64,000 bases of DNA from Streptomyces sp. NBC_00306 (GCF_036169555.1 NZ_CP108032.1:1984001-2048000); one strand, 5' to 3'; positions 10,587 to 18,918 are shown, counted from the stretch's first letter. Notes: generated by a model from the sequence alone, not told the origin. A program made the numbers and translations.

Positions 10587-12188
10587 GTGACCGAGCCGCT
10601 GGACGACGGTCCTCCCGACGGGCTGAGCCCGCCCGAGGAACGCATGTGGAACGCCTTCCGGAACGGAAGCACATACGACCTGAGCGATCCCAATCCCCTG
10701 TTGAACGACCCCTTCTCGCCACGCCCCTGGGGTCCCGACCGCAGTGTCCGCGCGTCGATCGTCGCCCGGCTGCTGCTGAGCGGACCGACCGCCCGCCCCG
10801 GACGGGTGGCCGCGCTGAAGCTGCGCGGGATCCAGATCACCGGCACCCTCAAGCTCGCCGGCGGCAGCATCGCCCCGTACGTCGAGCTGAACGGCTGCCG
10901 CTTCGAGAACGAACTGCTCATGCCCGAGGCGCATTTCACCACCGTGCGCATGGTCGGCTGCGCCATCCCGCGGATCGAGGCGGCCCGGCTGCGCACCGAG
11001 GGCGATCTCCACCTGCCGCGCTGCCGCGTCGAGCACGGCATCCGGCTCACGGACGCCCAGATCGGCACCGACCTGCTGATCAACCAGATCCATGTGCGGC
11101 CCGACCGCAGGGGCCGGGCGATCACCGCGGACGGCATGTCGGTCGCGCAGGACTTACAGGCGGAACTGATAGAGACCTACGGCGAGTTCAGCCTGCGCGG
11201 CGCGAAGGTCGGCGTCTCGCTCAGCCTGCGCGGCAGCAGACTGCGGGCCGCGGGCGAGCGCCGGGCGCTGAACGCACCCCAGCTCAGCGTGGAGCGGACG
11301 CTCTACATGACGGGCGCGTGGGTCAGCGAGGCCACCGGCAACCAGGGCGCCACTCCCCCGTTCGGCACCCCTCGGGGCAGCACCGCGGGGCGCGGGACGA
11401 GACTTCAGCCGTTCGAGTGCCGGGGCGGGGTGCGTCTTGATGACGGCCGGTTCGGTGACGCGATCGATCTGAACCGTGCGCGGTTCGTGCTGAACGCGCG
11501 CGAGGAGCTGTCACTGCGCCGGATCGTGACACCCGAGCTGCGGTTCAGCGCCGAGCGCCCCGAGGAGGGCCGGGTCGTGCTGAACGGCGCGAAGGTCGTC
11601 ACCCTGATCGACATGGCGGTCAGCTGGCCGGGCCCGGGAGGACTCGCGATGGGCGGGTTCGTCTACGAGAACCTCGTCCCGTACGAGGAGTTTCCGCTGA
11701 GCAGACGGCTGGAATGGGTGGCCTCGGCGACCCCCGAGTACTCCCCCGAGCCGTACGAACGCCTCGCGACCGTGCTGCGCAACAGCGGCGAGGACGAGGA
11801 CGCCCGGGAGGTGCTGCTGGCCAAGCAGCGCAGACGCCGCGAGACGCTGCCCCTGGCCGGAAAGCTGTGGGGTCTGCTCCAGGACTGGACGGTGGCGTAC
11901 GGCTACCGGCCAGGACGGGCCGCGCTGTGGATGGCGGTCCTGTGGGCGGCCGGCACGGTCGCCTTCTCCCAGGTGGAACCGGCGCCGATCAAGTCCGGGG
12001 AGCATCCGGAGTGGAACGCCCCGTTGTACGCGCTGGATCTGCTCGTGCCGGTGATCAATCTCGGCCAGGACGGCTACTGGCTGCTTGACAGCCGCTGGCA
12101 GTGGGCCGCCGCCGCGCTGGTGCTGTTGGGGTGGATTCTCGCCACGACGGTCGCGGCCGGCGCGTCCCGTCTCCTGCGGCGCGGCTGA
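10587..12188 (+). CDS. Predicted beta-solenoid protein with C-terminal membrane helices, function unknown
   Basis: The 533-aa product has three parts. Residues 1-70 are acidic and polar. Residues 70-340 show a roughly 20-residue periodicity of short strands and turns, such as LKLRGIQITGTLKLAGGS, EGDLHLPRCRVEHGIRLTDA and GAKVGVSLSLRGSRLRAAG, which looks like a right-handed beta-helix as in bactofilins or pentapeptide-type proteins. Residues 380-430 are a helical, charged linker (YERLATVLRNSGEDEDARE), followed by two hydrophobic stretches, ALWMAVLWAAGTVAF and WAAAALVLLGWILATTVAAG. Relatives are often labelled membrane-associated oxidoreductase, but I see no nucleotide- or flavin-binding motif. 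The GTG start has GGAGGA 6 nt upstream. It is divergent from hisD. Confidence 0.75.
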   Translation: MTEPLDDGPPDGLSPPEERMWNAFRNGSTYDLSDPNPLLNDPFSPRPWGPDRSVRASIVARLLLSGPTARPGRVAALKLRGIQITGTLKLAGGSIAPYVELNGCRFENELLMPEAHFTTVRMVGCAIPRIEAARLRTEGDLHLPRCRVEHGIRLTDAQIGTDLLINQIHVRPDRRGRAITADGMSVAQDLQAELIETYGEFSLRGAKVGVSLSLRGSRLRAAGERRALNAPQLSVERTLYMTGAWVSEATGNQGATPPFGTPRGSTAGRGTRLQPFECRGGVRLDDGRFGDAIDLNRARFVLNAREELSLRRIVTPELRFSAERPEEGRVVLNGAKVVTLIDMAVSWPGPGGLAMGGFVYENLVPYEEFPLSRRLEWVASATPEYSPEPYERLATVLRNSGEDEDAREVLLAKQRRRRETLPLAGKLWGLLQDWTVAYGYRPGRAALWMAVLWAAGTVAFSQVEPAPIKSGEHPEWNAPLYALDLLVPVINLGQDGYWLLDSRWQWAAAALVLLGWILATTVAAGASRLLRRG

Positions 12189-12290
12189 GTCACTTTCTTT
12201 ACGCTCTCTTGGCTTCCGTCAGGACAACCATCCGGCCGCCACCAAAGCTTCACAGCAATCCTCTGGCGCCGCCCCCACCTGCGGTTTTCA

Positions 12291-13313
12291 ATGGTCCGCA
12301 CCATGTCATTGCTTCGAGTCCTGATGCGCACCGCACGGAGGGTCCGCACCGCCCCGCGGATCGCCCACGGTCTGCCGCCCGACCAGGCGGTTCTGCTCGA
12401 CGCGCCCGACGAACGGCTCAGCCCTGCCCTCGTGGCGGCAGCGTTCGGGGAGTGGGAACCGGCCGCCAAACTGCTCGCGACCACACGGGAATCAGCCGAT
12501 TGGGAGGACCGGGACCGCTACGTTCTGCGGCTCGCCGCCTTCGCCCTGAACCGGGACGAATGGCTCACCTCCTGGCTCGCCGTCGCGCCTCGCGACCCGG
12601 ACGCGCTGGTCCTCAAGGCGGAGCTGGCCGTCCGCAGGGCCTGGGAGTCACCGGCGCGCGCCGAGCGGCTGCGCGAGGTCGGCCCGCTGCTGGACGCGGC
12701 GGCGGAGGCGGACCCGGACGACCCGGTGCCGTGGCGGATCGCCCTGGACCACGCGCGGGGGACCCATGCCACGCACACGGCCTTCGAGTCGCTGTGGGAG
12801 CAGGCCGTCCGCCGCTCCTCGCACCACTACGGATGCCACGTCGCGGCCCTGCAGTACCTGTCCGCCCAGTGGTACGGCTCGCACCGCGAGTGCTTCGACT
12901 TCGCCGAGCAGGCCGCGGCCGACGCACTGCCCGGGTCCCTGGTGCAGGCCCTGCCGGTGCGGGCGGCCTTCGCGCAACTGCTGAGCGGTGACACCAATTC
13001 CGTCCAGGACGACCGGATCGACGCGGCGGCCGATCTCGCGGTCGCCCTCTCGGCGGACTACGAGCCCGGCGACCCGTGGCCCGCGGAGGTCCGCAACCTG
13101 ACGGCGTACGTGCTGGCGGGGCGGCGGCGCTGGGAACCCGCGCTGGAACAGTTCCGGCTCATCGGGCCGTATGCCACATCCTTCCCGTGGAACCACCTCT
13201 CGGACGATCCGCTCGGCCGGTTCCTCGACGCACGGGACGCGGTACGGCTGCAGATCGCCTCCTCGAGACCTCTGCGGGCAAGGGCCGGACGAAGCGGGTC
13301 CGCGGACCATTAG
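12291..13313 (+). CDS. Conserved hypothetical helical-repeat protein
   Basis: The 340-aa soluble protein is almost entirely alpha-helical by composition, with TPR-like alternation of small and large hydrophobics (AAAFGEWEPAAKLLATTRES, then DALVLKAELAVRRAWESP, then FESLWEQAVRRSSHHYGCHVAAL). No catalytic motif is recognisable. Full-length relatives are restricted to actinobacteria as far as I recall. The start at 12291 lacks a visible Shine-Dalgarno; an ATG at 12303 is an alternative. It follows the beta-solenoid gene by 102 bp on the same strand, so both may act together, perhaps as scaffold and partner. Confidence 0.7.
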   Translation: MVRTMSLLRVLMRTARRVRTAPRIAHGLPPDQAVLLDAPDERLSPALVAAAFGEWEPAAKLLATTRESADWEDRDRYVLRLAAFALNRDEWLTSWLAVAPRDPDALVLKAELAVRRAWESPARAERLREVGPLLDAAAEADPDDPVPWRIALDHARGTHATHTAFESLWEQAVRRSSHHYGCHVAALQYLSAQWYGSHRECFDFAEQAAADALPGSLVQALPVRAAFAQLLSGDTNSVQDDRIDAAADLAVALSADYEPGDPWPAEVRNLTAYVLAGRRRWEPALEQFRLIGPYATSFPWNHLSDDPLGRFLDARDAVRLQIASSRPLRARAGRSGSADH

Positions 13314-13316
13314 GCT
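13311..13316 (+). promoter_or_regulatory. -10 hexamer TAGGCT, leaderless promoter candidate
   Basis: The hexamer overlaps the stop codon of the upstream gene and is followed by 8 nt and then the GTG at 13325. The Lon-N gene could therefore be read from its own leaderless message as well as by read-through. Confidence 0.45.
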
Positions 13317-13324
13317 TGACCGTT

Positions 13325-14065
13325 GTGACCACCGCACGTCTCCCTCTCTTCCCGCTCAACTCGGTGCTGTTCCCGGGTCTCGTCCTGCCCCTGAACGTGT
13401 TCGAGGAGCGCTATCGCGCCCTCATGCGCGAACTGCTGAAGACGGACGAGTCCGAGCCGCGCCGCTTCGCCGTGGTCGCCATCCGCGACGGCCGGGAGGT
13501 CGCGCCGACGCTGCCCGGGATGCCGGACCAGACCGCTGTGCTTGAGCGCGGCCCCACGGCGGGCTTCGGCGACGATCCCGTCCAGGCCTTCCACCCCGTG
13601 GGCTGCATCGCCGACGCCGCCACCATCCGTGAGCGCGACGACGGCAGCTTCGAGGTGCTCGCCACCGGTACGACCCGGATCCGGCTGCTCTCGGTCGACG
13701 CGAGCGGCCCTTTTCTGACGGCCGAGGTGGAGGAGCTCCCGGAAGAGACCGGGGACGGCGCGGGAGCGCTCGCCGAGGGTGTGCTGCGGGCCTTCCGCAG
13801 CTACCAGAAGCGGCTGGCGGGGGCCCGCGAGCGCTCGCTGTCCACGGGAGCGGACCTGCCCGACGAGCCGTCGGTGGTGTCCTATCTGGTCGCGGCGGCG
13901 GCCGTGCTGGACACCCCCGCGAAGCAGCGGCTCCTGGAGGCGAAGGACACCGCGGCGCGGCTGCGCGAGGAACTGACGCTGCTGCGCGCGGAGACCGCGG
14001 TGATCCGGCATCTTCCGTCGCTGCCCGCGGTCGATCTGACGCGGGCGCCGACGAGCCCCAACTGA
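13325..14065 (+). CDS. Lon N-terminal (substrate-binding) domain protein
   Basis: The 246-aa protein begins MTTARLPLFPLNSVLFPGLVLPLNVFEERY, a strong match to the LON substrate-binding (PUA-like) domain. It lacks both the AAA+ module and the Ser-Lys protease domain of Lon. Such stand-alone proteins are widespread and may bind unfolded substrates. The C-terminal third is helical (AKQRLLEAKDTAARLREELTLLRAE). It sits 11 bp after the previous gene and 16 bp before ybaK. Confidence 0.9.
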   Translation: MTTARLPLFPLNSVLFPGLVLPLNVFEERYRALMRELLKTDESEPRRFAVVAIRDGREVAPTLPGMPDQTAVLERGPTAGFGDDPVQAFHPVGCIADAATIRERDDGSFEVLATGTTRIRLLSVDASGPFLTAEVEELPEETGDGAGALAEGVLRAFRSYQKRLAGARERSLSTGADLPDEPSVVSYLVAAAAVLDTPAKQRLLEAKDTAARLREELTLLRAETAVIRHLPSLPAVDLTRAPTSPN

Positions 14066-14081
14066 ACAGGAGCCCCTCGAC

Positions 14082-14576
14082 GTGGCGAAGAAGCCCAGGA
14101 AACCGGGCGGCACGCCCGCGACGGTCGCGCTGACCGCGGCGGGCACGGAGTTCACCGTGCACGAGTACGCCCACGACCCGGCGTCCGCGTCGTACGGCGA
14201 GGAGGCGGCCGAGGCGCTCGGTGTCTCCCCCGACCGGGTCTTCAAGACGCTTGTCGCGGACGTCGACGGCGAACTGACGGTCGCGGTGGTGCCGGTGGCG
14301 GGCAAACTGGATCTCAAGGCCCTGGCCACGGCGGTCGGCGGCAAACGCGCGACGATGGCGGACCCGGCGGCTGCGGAACGCACGACGGGTTACGTCCGTG
14401 GCGGGATCTCGCCGCTGGGCCAGCGCAAGCGCCTGACCACCGTGCTGGACGAGTCGGCGGCCGGCCACCCCACGATCTGTGTCTCGGCGGGCCGCCGCGG
14501 CCTGGAGGTCGAGCTCTCCCCGTCGGACCTGGCGGCCCTCACCTCCGCGGTGCTGGCACCGATCGGCCGCGCGTAG
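14082..14576 (+). CDS. ybaK: YbaK/EbsC-type Cys-tRNA(Pro) deacylase
   Basis: The 164-aa protein belongs to the YbaK/ProX family of editing hydrolases that clear Cys-tRNA(Pro). Family marks include a conserved Lys-containing VFKTLVADVDG and the later GYVRGGISPLGQRKRLTTVLDES loop near residues 105-125. The start is GTG at 14082. It follows the Lon-N gene by 16 bp and is probably co-transcribed with it. Confidence 0.9.
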   Translation: MAKKPRKPGGTPATVALTAAGTEFTVHEYAHDPASASYGEEAAEALGVSPDRVFKTLVADVDGELTVAVVPVAGKLDLKALATAVGGKRATMADPAAAERTTGYVRGGISPLGQRKRLTTVLDESAAGHPTICVSAGRRGLEVELSPSDLAALTSAVLAPIGRA

Positions 14577-14677
14577 GGGCTCGACGGCAGGGGCCTCCTC
14601 GACCAGGTCCTGTCCTGGCGATCTTCGAGGATCAGCCTGTGGCGTCAGATGCGGCGCATCGCACGGCGAAGGATCGT

Positions 14678-14718
14678 CCTCGTACTGGGCGTACTCGGGC
14701 GACTCCGACAACACAGCG
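14678..14718 (+). repeat. Intergenic repeat, copy A (shared with 58064-58104)
   Basis: A 41-bp segment matches another in the rsmH-ftsL gap. The core at 14691-14710, gtactcgggcgactccgaca, is identical in both over 20 bases, and an outer cctcgtac block also matches. On the minus strand both copies start an open frame encoding MLSESPEY. It is probably a non-coding dispersed element. Confidence 0.7.
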
Positions 14719-14760
14719 TGGGGGCGCCTCCCGTGCCCGAAGGGCTACGGGGGAGTGCCG
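14719..14760. repeat. REP-like palindromic element
   Basis: The stretch pairs ggcgcctcccgt with acgggggagtgcc around a gcccgaagggc centre, forming an imperfect hairpin. Elements of this shape (gggag-tgcc end) are very common between Streptomyces genes. It immediately follows repeat copy A, 86 bp before the bL37-like gene. Confidence 0.6.
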
Positions 14761-14846
14761 TAGCTGTCGTCACAGGCCCGACAAGATCGCCCGGACAGGG
14801 CCTCGGACCATCCGTACGCGGAAGTCCGATGTGGAGGTACGTCCTC

Positions 14847-14915
14847 ATGTCCAAACGCACCCGCAAGCGCAAGTGGCGCACCCGTAAGTCCAACCACGGC
14901 CACCGCCCGGCGTGA
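14847..14915 (+). CDS. Tiny bL37-like large-subunit ribosomal protein
   Basis: This 22-codon gene encodes MSKRTRKRKWRTRKSNHGHR followed by PA. It is more than half Arg, Lys and His, and its end (SNHGHRPA) matches the NHGKRP-type ending of the mycobacterial 50S protein bL37, which is about 24 aa long. GGAGG at 14832-14836 is a clear Shine-Dalgarno, and a strong hairpin follows directly after the stop. bL37 lies near the peptidyl-transferase part of the mycobacterial 50S subunit. The assignment is by motif only; a chance basic ORF is unlikely given the RBS and terminator. Confidence 0.72.
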   Translation: MSKRTRKRKWRTRKSNHGHRPA

Positions 14916-14920
14916 CGGTC

Positions 14921-14973
14921 GCGCCCGTGCCGCGGAGGGTGGCCCTCACGGGGGCCCTTCGCGGCGCGGGCGC
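14921..14973 (+). terminator. Two-tier hairpin terminator after the bL37-like gene
   Basis: An outer gcgcccg/cgggcgc stem (14921-14927 and 14967-14973) encloses an inner 10-bp stem (14930-14939 with 14955-14964, one G-T pair). It begins 6 nt after the stop codon. There is no U-tract, as is normal in Streptomyces. Confidence 0.65.
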
Positions 14974-15102
14974 GCTGCGGCTTCCGTGTGACCGACGGCG
15001 GATCAGACCCCGGGATCAGGCGCCATGGGCTCCGGCCGGGTCCACGGCCCCGGGTCGGCCCCGCCGGCGAGGCCGGATAACCGGCCGCGCGTCAGGCCCC
15101 GG

Positions 15103-15798
15103 TCAGGCGCCGTGCCGCGGACCGGACTGCGGTCCGTGCTGCGAGACGTCCTGGGGACCGTAGGCGTCCCACTCCGGCTCCACGTCCCGTGGGCCGAACA
15201 ACGCCGTCAGCGCCAGGTGGACCACCATCGCCGCCACCGGCCACGCCAGCAGCGCCCCGTGCGCGTTCAGCTCCAGCGGTGCGTCGAAGACGACCCCCTT
15301 GCCGACCTCGCGGGCGTGGGCGACCACGTCGTCCGTGGGGCCGAGCCATGTACCGATGCCCCAGGCGAGCAGTGAGCCGAGCAGACCGCCGACCGCGAGC
15401 GCCACCACCAGCGCGATTCCGCCACGCCTGCGCAGCAGGAAGAGCACCGCCGCGCTCACCGCGCCGAAGGCGAGCGCGAGCAGGGCAAACGTTCCGTCTG
15501 CTCCCATCGCCTCTTCACCCTCGGTGTCCCGCAGGAACACCGCCTTGCCGTCGGAGATCAGCGGCACCCGGGGCGCCAGCCACAGCCACAGCAGGCCCAG
15601 CGCCACACCCGCGACCGCCACCGCGACCAGCACCACCGCGCTGTCCCGCAGATCCGTCCTCAGGTCCGGGTCGTCGGGGTGCGCCCCCTCGTGCCCCTCG
15701 GCCCCGTGGTGCGGGTACGCGGGTACGGGACCGGTCGGCGGCGTCTGCCACGGATCGTTCGGGGAGGGCTGATGCGGCGGTGTCAGCGGTGCAGTCAC
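15103..15798 (-). CDS. Small multi-pass membrane protein (DUF2567-like)
   Basis: The 231-aa protein has a proline-rich cytoplasmic N-terminus (about 50 aa), four hydrophobic helices (VVLVAVAVAGVALGLLWLWLA, then TFALLALAFGAVSAAVLFLL, GIALVVALAVGGLLGSLLAW and LLAWPVAAMVVHLALTALF), and a polar C-terminal tail. The segment after helix 1, PLISDGKAVFL, is typical of actinobacterial DUF2567 proteins as I recall. No enzymatic motif is visible. It lies downstream of the ABC exporter genes and has its own GTG start with CACGAT 6 nt before. Confidence 0.7.
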   Translation of the reverse strand: MTAPLTPPHQPSPNDPWQTPPTGPVPAYPHHGAEGHEGAHPDDPDLRTDLRDSAVVLVAVAVAGVALGLLWLWLAPRVPLISDGKAVFLRDTEGEEAMGADGTFALLALAFGAVSAAVLFLLRRRGGIALVVALAVGGLLGSLLAWGIGTWLGPTDDVVAHAREVGKGVVFDAPLELNAHGALLAWPVAAMVVHLALTALFGPRDVEPEWDAYGPQDVSQHGPQSGPRHGA

Positions 15799-15832
15799 AC
15801 CGCCATCGTGCCAAACGTGTTCGTCCGGCGCC

Positions 15833-16663
15833 TCACCGGACCGCCGCCCGCCGATAGGCCCACGTCGCGACCGTGAGCGAGACGACGCCCACGAACGCGC
15901 AGACCGCGAGGTCGAGCGCCACGACGGCCCAGTCGGGGCTCGCCTCGAAGGTCCTGGCAAGGGCCTCGACGCCGTACGTCGACGGCAGCAGATCACGCGC
16001 GTACGAGATCGGCCCCGGCAACCGGTCCGCCGGCAGTACTCCCAGCAGCAGCGCGGCCGACATGCCCAACTGCCCGAGCAGTGTGGCGAATTCCTGGCGC
16101 GGTGCGAGCAGGCCGAGCGCCGCACCGAGACCGGCGAGCGCGGCCCCGCTCAGCGGGATCACCGCCACGAGCACCCACAGATGCGTCATGGGCAGCTGGA
16201 ACAGCACGCTGCCGGTGACGGCGGTGACGATCGTGCCGGGCACGGTGAAGGAGGCGTACGCTCCGGCCGCCCCGAGCACCACGGCCGCGGGCGGCACCGG
16301 CAGGGTCGCATAGTGGTCCAGACCACCGGTGGCGCGCAGCTGCCCGAAGTACTGGGCGAGCAGATTCAGCGCGACGAACGCGACGACGAGGACCGAGGAG
16401 CCGGCGACGACGGCACGCGCCTCGGCACCGCCGTCCACGACCCCGCGCATCAGGACCATGATCCCGACGGACTGGAACGTCGCCACGAAGAGGAGCGGGA
16501 TCCTGGCCACCCGTGCCCGCGACAGCTGCGCGCGGTACACGGCACCGAGAGCCGGCAGCAGCCGGGCCCGCGGTGCGAGAGGCGCGGCGGGTTCGGCCGC
16601 CGCGCTGTGGACCCTGATCTGTCCGGTTTTCCCGGACACCGCCTCCGCGGGAACGATGCTCAC
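15833..16663 (-). CDS. ABC-2 type exporter permease
   Basis: The 276-aa protein has six hydrophobic segments after a 40-residue cytoplasmic lead and shows the ABC-2 pattern (YFGQLRATGGLDHYATLPV in the first loop, then LPGPISYARDLLPSTYGVEALAR before the last helix). Its GTG start overlaps the ATPase stop by 4 bp, so the two subunits form one exporter. The substrate is unknown; the SCO homologues are usually described as drug or lipid exporters without proof. Confidence 0.88.
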   Translation of the reverse strand: MSIVPAEAVSGKTGQIRVHSAAAEPAAPLAPRARLLPALGAVYRAQLSRARVARIPLLFVATFQSVGIMVLMRGVVDGGAEARAVVAGSSVLVVAFVALNLLAQYFGQLRATGGLDHYATLPVPPAAVVLGAAGAYASFTVPGTIVTAVTGSVLFQLPMTHLWVLVAVIPLSGAALAGLGAALGLLAPRQEFATLLGQLGMSAALLLGVLPADRLPGPISYARDLLPSTYGVEALARTFEASPDWAVVALDLAVCAFVGVVSLTVATWAYRRAAVR

Positions 16664-17643
16664 GCTTTGACCAGCCCCTTCGTCGCGTTCCCCCCGAGCG
16701 CCAAGTACACGTCCTCCAGGCTGGGCGTCGTCAGCGTGAAGTCGTCGAGTGCGGCGAACGCCGCTCCCCCCGTCACCGCGGCGACCGCGGCCCGCGCCTC
16801 GTCGGGCGCCAGTCGCAGCACCCAGCGGCGCCCCGACTGCTGCGCGGAGCCGCGCAGCGCGGCGACCTCGGGCACGTCCAGCGGCGCCCGGTCCCGCCAC
16901 ACCAGCTCGACCCGCACCTCGCCCGCCACCCGTTCCTTCAGCCCGCCCGGGGTGTCGCAGGCGATCACCCGGCCGCGCTCCAGGACGGCGACGCGGTCGA
17001 GGACGGTCTCCGCCTCGATCACGTTATGAGTTACGAGCACGACCGTCGTTCCGTTCACGGCCCGGCGCCGGTCGACGGCCGCCCACACCGCGCGGCGCGC
17101 GACGGGGTCCATACCGGTCGTCGGCTCGTCCAGGACGAGCAGCGGGCGCTCACCGACCAGCGTGGCGGCGAAGCAGGCCAGCCGGCGCTGCCCGCCGGAC
17201 AGCTTCTTCAGCGGGCGCCCGGCGAGCGCGGTCAGCCCGAGCTCCTCCAGGACGGAGTCCCGCTCGGCCCGGGCGTCCCGGGTGGTCAGTCCGCGCAGCC
17301 GCCCGGTCGTCTCGGCGGCCAGCGCGACGGTCAGCTCGTCCAGCGCGGTGGACTCCTGCCCGAGGTACCCGATGAGCCGCGCGGCCCGCTCCGGGTGGCG
17401 TACGAGATCGTGGCCGAGCACCTCGACGCTGCCCGAGTCGGGCCGCATCAGACCGGTCAGCTGGCGCACGAGGGTGGACTTGCCGGCGCCGTTCGGGCCG
17501 AGGAGACCGAAGATCTCACCGCCCCGGACCTCCAGGCTGATCCCGTCCGTCGCCCTCACCTCGGGCGTCGCGGGAACCCCCCGCCGGGCGCGCACGGCGG
17601 GGTACGTCTTGACCAGTCGCCGCACCACGCACACCGTACTCAC
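16660..17643 (-). CDS. ABC transporter ATP-binding protein
   Basis: The 327-aa ATPase has Walker A GLLGPNGAGKSTLVRQL, signature LSGGQRRLA, Walker B LLVLDEPTTGMDP and switch His in VLVTHN. A C-terminal domain of about 90 aa follows, typical of DrrA/ABC-2 ATPases. It pairs with the permease gene that overlaps its 3' end. The GTG start at 17643 is supported by a TAGTCT hexamer 8 nt upstream, suggesting a leaderless mRNA; the longer frame lacks a credible start. Confidence 0.93.
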   Translation of the reverse strand: MSTVCVVRRLVKTYPAVRARRGVPATPEVRATDGISLEVRGGEIFGLLGPNGAGKSTLVRQLTGLMRPDSGSVEVLGHDLVRHPERAARLIGYLGQESTALDELTVALAAETTGRLRGLTTRDARAERDSVLEELGLTALAGRPLKKLSGGQRRLACFAATLVGERPLLVLDEPTTGMDPVARRAVWAAVDRRRAVNGTTVVLVTHNVIEAETVLDRVAVLERGRVIACDTPGGLKERVAGEVRVELVWRDRAPLDVPEVAALRGSAQQSGRRWVLRLAPDEARAAVAAVTGGAAFAALDDFTLTTPSLEDVYLALGGNATKGLVKA

Positions 17644-17651
17644 GAGGTACG

Positions 17652-17657
17652 AGACTA
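17652..17657 (-). promoter_or_regulatory. -10 hexamer TAGTCT, leaderless promoter candidate
   Basis: On the minus strand TAGTCT is followed by 8 nt and then the GTG of the ATP-binding protein gene. No ribosome-binding site lies in between. Confidence 0.45.
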
Positions 17658-17671
17658 CGGGGTCGCCGGGG

Positions 17672-18904
17672 CTACTCCCCGGCCGGGGCGTGTTCCGCCG
17701 CCGCCCGGACGTCGATCTCCCGCCAGAATCCGGCCCGGATCGCATAGCGGTCGTGTTCGTCGATCTGGTCGTCCTTGTGCGCCAGCAGACCGAAACGTGC
17801 TGCGTAGCGCAGCAGTTCTCCGTCGATGCGGTGCGGGATCCGCGGGTACATCGTCGACAGCTTCTGCACATGGCCGGCCTCCGGCAGTCGCGCCATCCAG
17901 CGCCGGGCGAACACCTGACCGACCTCGAAGGGGTCGCCGCCGACCGTCGTGATGTCCTCCTCGCGATCGGCCCAGCGCTGCTCGGCGCTGGTGAGCTGAG
18001 CCAGCGTCGGCAGCGAGGCCGTCTCCGGCGGCTCGCCCAGCGCACCGCCGGCCCGCTCGACCCAGCCCTTGTCGGAGGACCAGCGCAGGGTGGCGTTCGC
18101 GGGGTGGTGCGGGGGGTGCGGCCCGGGGGCCCGCAGACTCGCCAGGTCCTTGGGCGTGGGCACGCCCTTGGAGGAGGCGGCGGGGGCGGGAGGGGCCGCG
18201 GCGCCGTTGTCGGTGGGCTCGGGCGGAGCGCCGTTGCGCGCGGCCTCGGCGGCCCGCTCCTGGGAGGCGGCGAGCGCCGACTCGGGCAGGGGTGCGGAGA
18301 GGATGGCCGCGATCTCCGGCCGCGGGACGGGGGGCGGCGCGCAGACGCCGGTGAGTTCCTTGGCCCGTACGGCCCCGGTGATCCAGGCGCGGTCGAGCAC
18401 CCGCCGCTCATCGGCTTCGGCGACGAGGTCCTCGGACTGGTTGTAGTCGCCGTCGGCGGCCTGCACCGCCCACAGGTGCACGGCCACGCCGTGCTCCTTG
18501 GCGGACATCAGGCCGGGCAGCAGATCCCCGTCGCCGGTCACCAGGACCACGTCGGAGCATGCGCGATTTCTGGCCAGTTCGGTGAGCTCGGCGTGCATGG
18601 CCGCATCCACGCCCTTCTGCGCCCAGCGTCCGTCGCTGCGGGTCAGTGCGCCGAGCCGGACCGTCACCCGGGGCATCACCCGCAGCCTGCGGTGTTCGGG
18701 CTGCGGCACACGGTCGGGGGCTCCGTCGAACCAGTAGATACGCAACAGGGGGCGCTCGGTATCGGCCTCGGCGAGTTCGCGAAGGCCTTGAATAAGTGCG
18801 GAATGGTCGACAGTGATCCGGGAACGCGCCGGTTCCCCGGCAAGCAGGCTCGCGGCGGCGCCCAGCAGATATCCGGCGTCAACCAGGACAACGCAGCGGT
18901 CCAC
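17672..18904 (-). CDS. NYN-domain (PIN-like) protein
   Basis: The 410-aa protein opens with DRCVVLVDAGYLLGAAASLL and continues with QKGVDAAMHAELTELA and SDVVLVTGDGDLLPGLMSAKEHGVAVHL. These carry the spaced aspartates of the NYN/LabA-like nuclease fold, so RNA cleavage is plausible. Residues 210-300 are a disordered Pro/Ala linker, and the C-terminal 120 aa form a helical domain ending in HDRYAIRAGFWREIDVRAAAE. The frame extends up to 19057, but the start at 18904 (GTG after AAGGTGG) is preferred; a GTG at 18913 is an alternative. Confidence 0.82.
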   Translation of the reverse strand: MDRCVVLVDAGYLLGAAASLLAGEPARSRITVDHSALIQGLRELAEADTERPLLRIYWFDGAPDRVPQPEHRRLRVMPRVTVRLGALTRSDGRWAQKGVDAAMHAELTELARNRACSDVVLVTGDGDLLPGLMSAKEHGVAVHLWAVQAADGDYNQSEDLVAEADERRVLDRAWITGAVRAKELTGVCAPPPVPRPEIAAILSAPLPESALAASQERAAEAARNGAPPEPTDNGAAAPPAPAASSKGVPTPKDLASLRAPGPHPPHHPANATLRWSSDKGWVERAGGALGEPPETASLPTLAQLTSAEQRWADREEDITTVGGDPFEVGQVFARRWMARLPEAGHVQKLSTMYPRIPHRIDGELLRYAARFGLLAHKDDQIDEHDRYAIRAGFWREIDVRAAAEHAPAGE

Positions 18905-18918
18905 GCGTTCCACCTTCT

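Noticed and set aside
10587..12188. Oxidoreductase annotation for the beta-solenoid protein
   Set aside because: No Rossmann GxGxxG, flavin or metal motif is visible, and the repeat pattern is structural.
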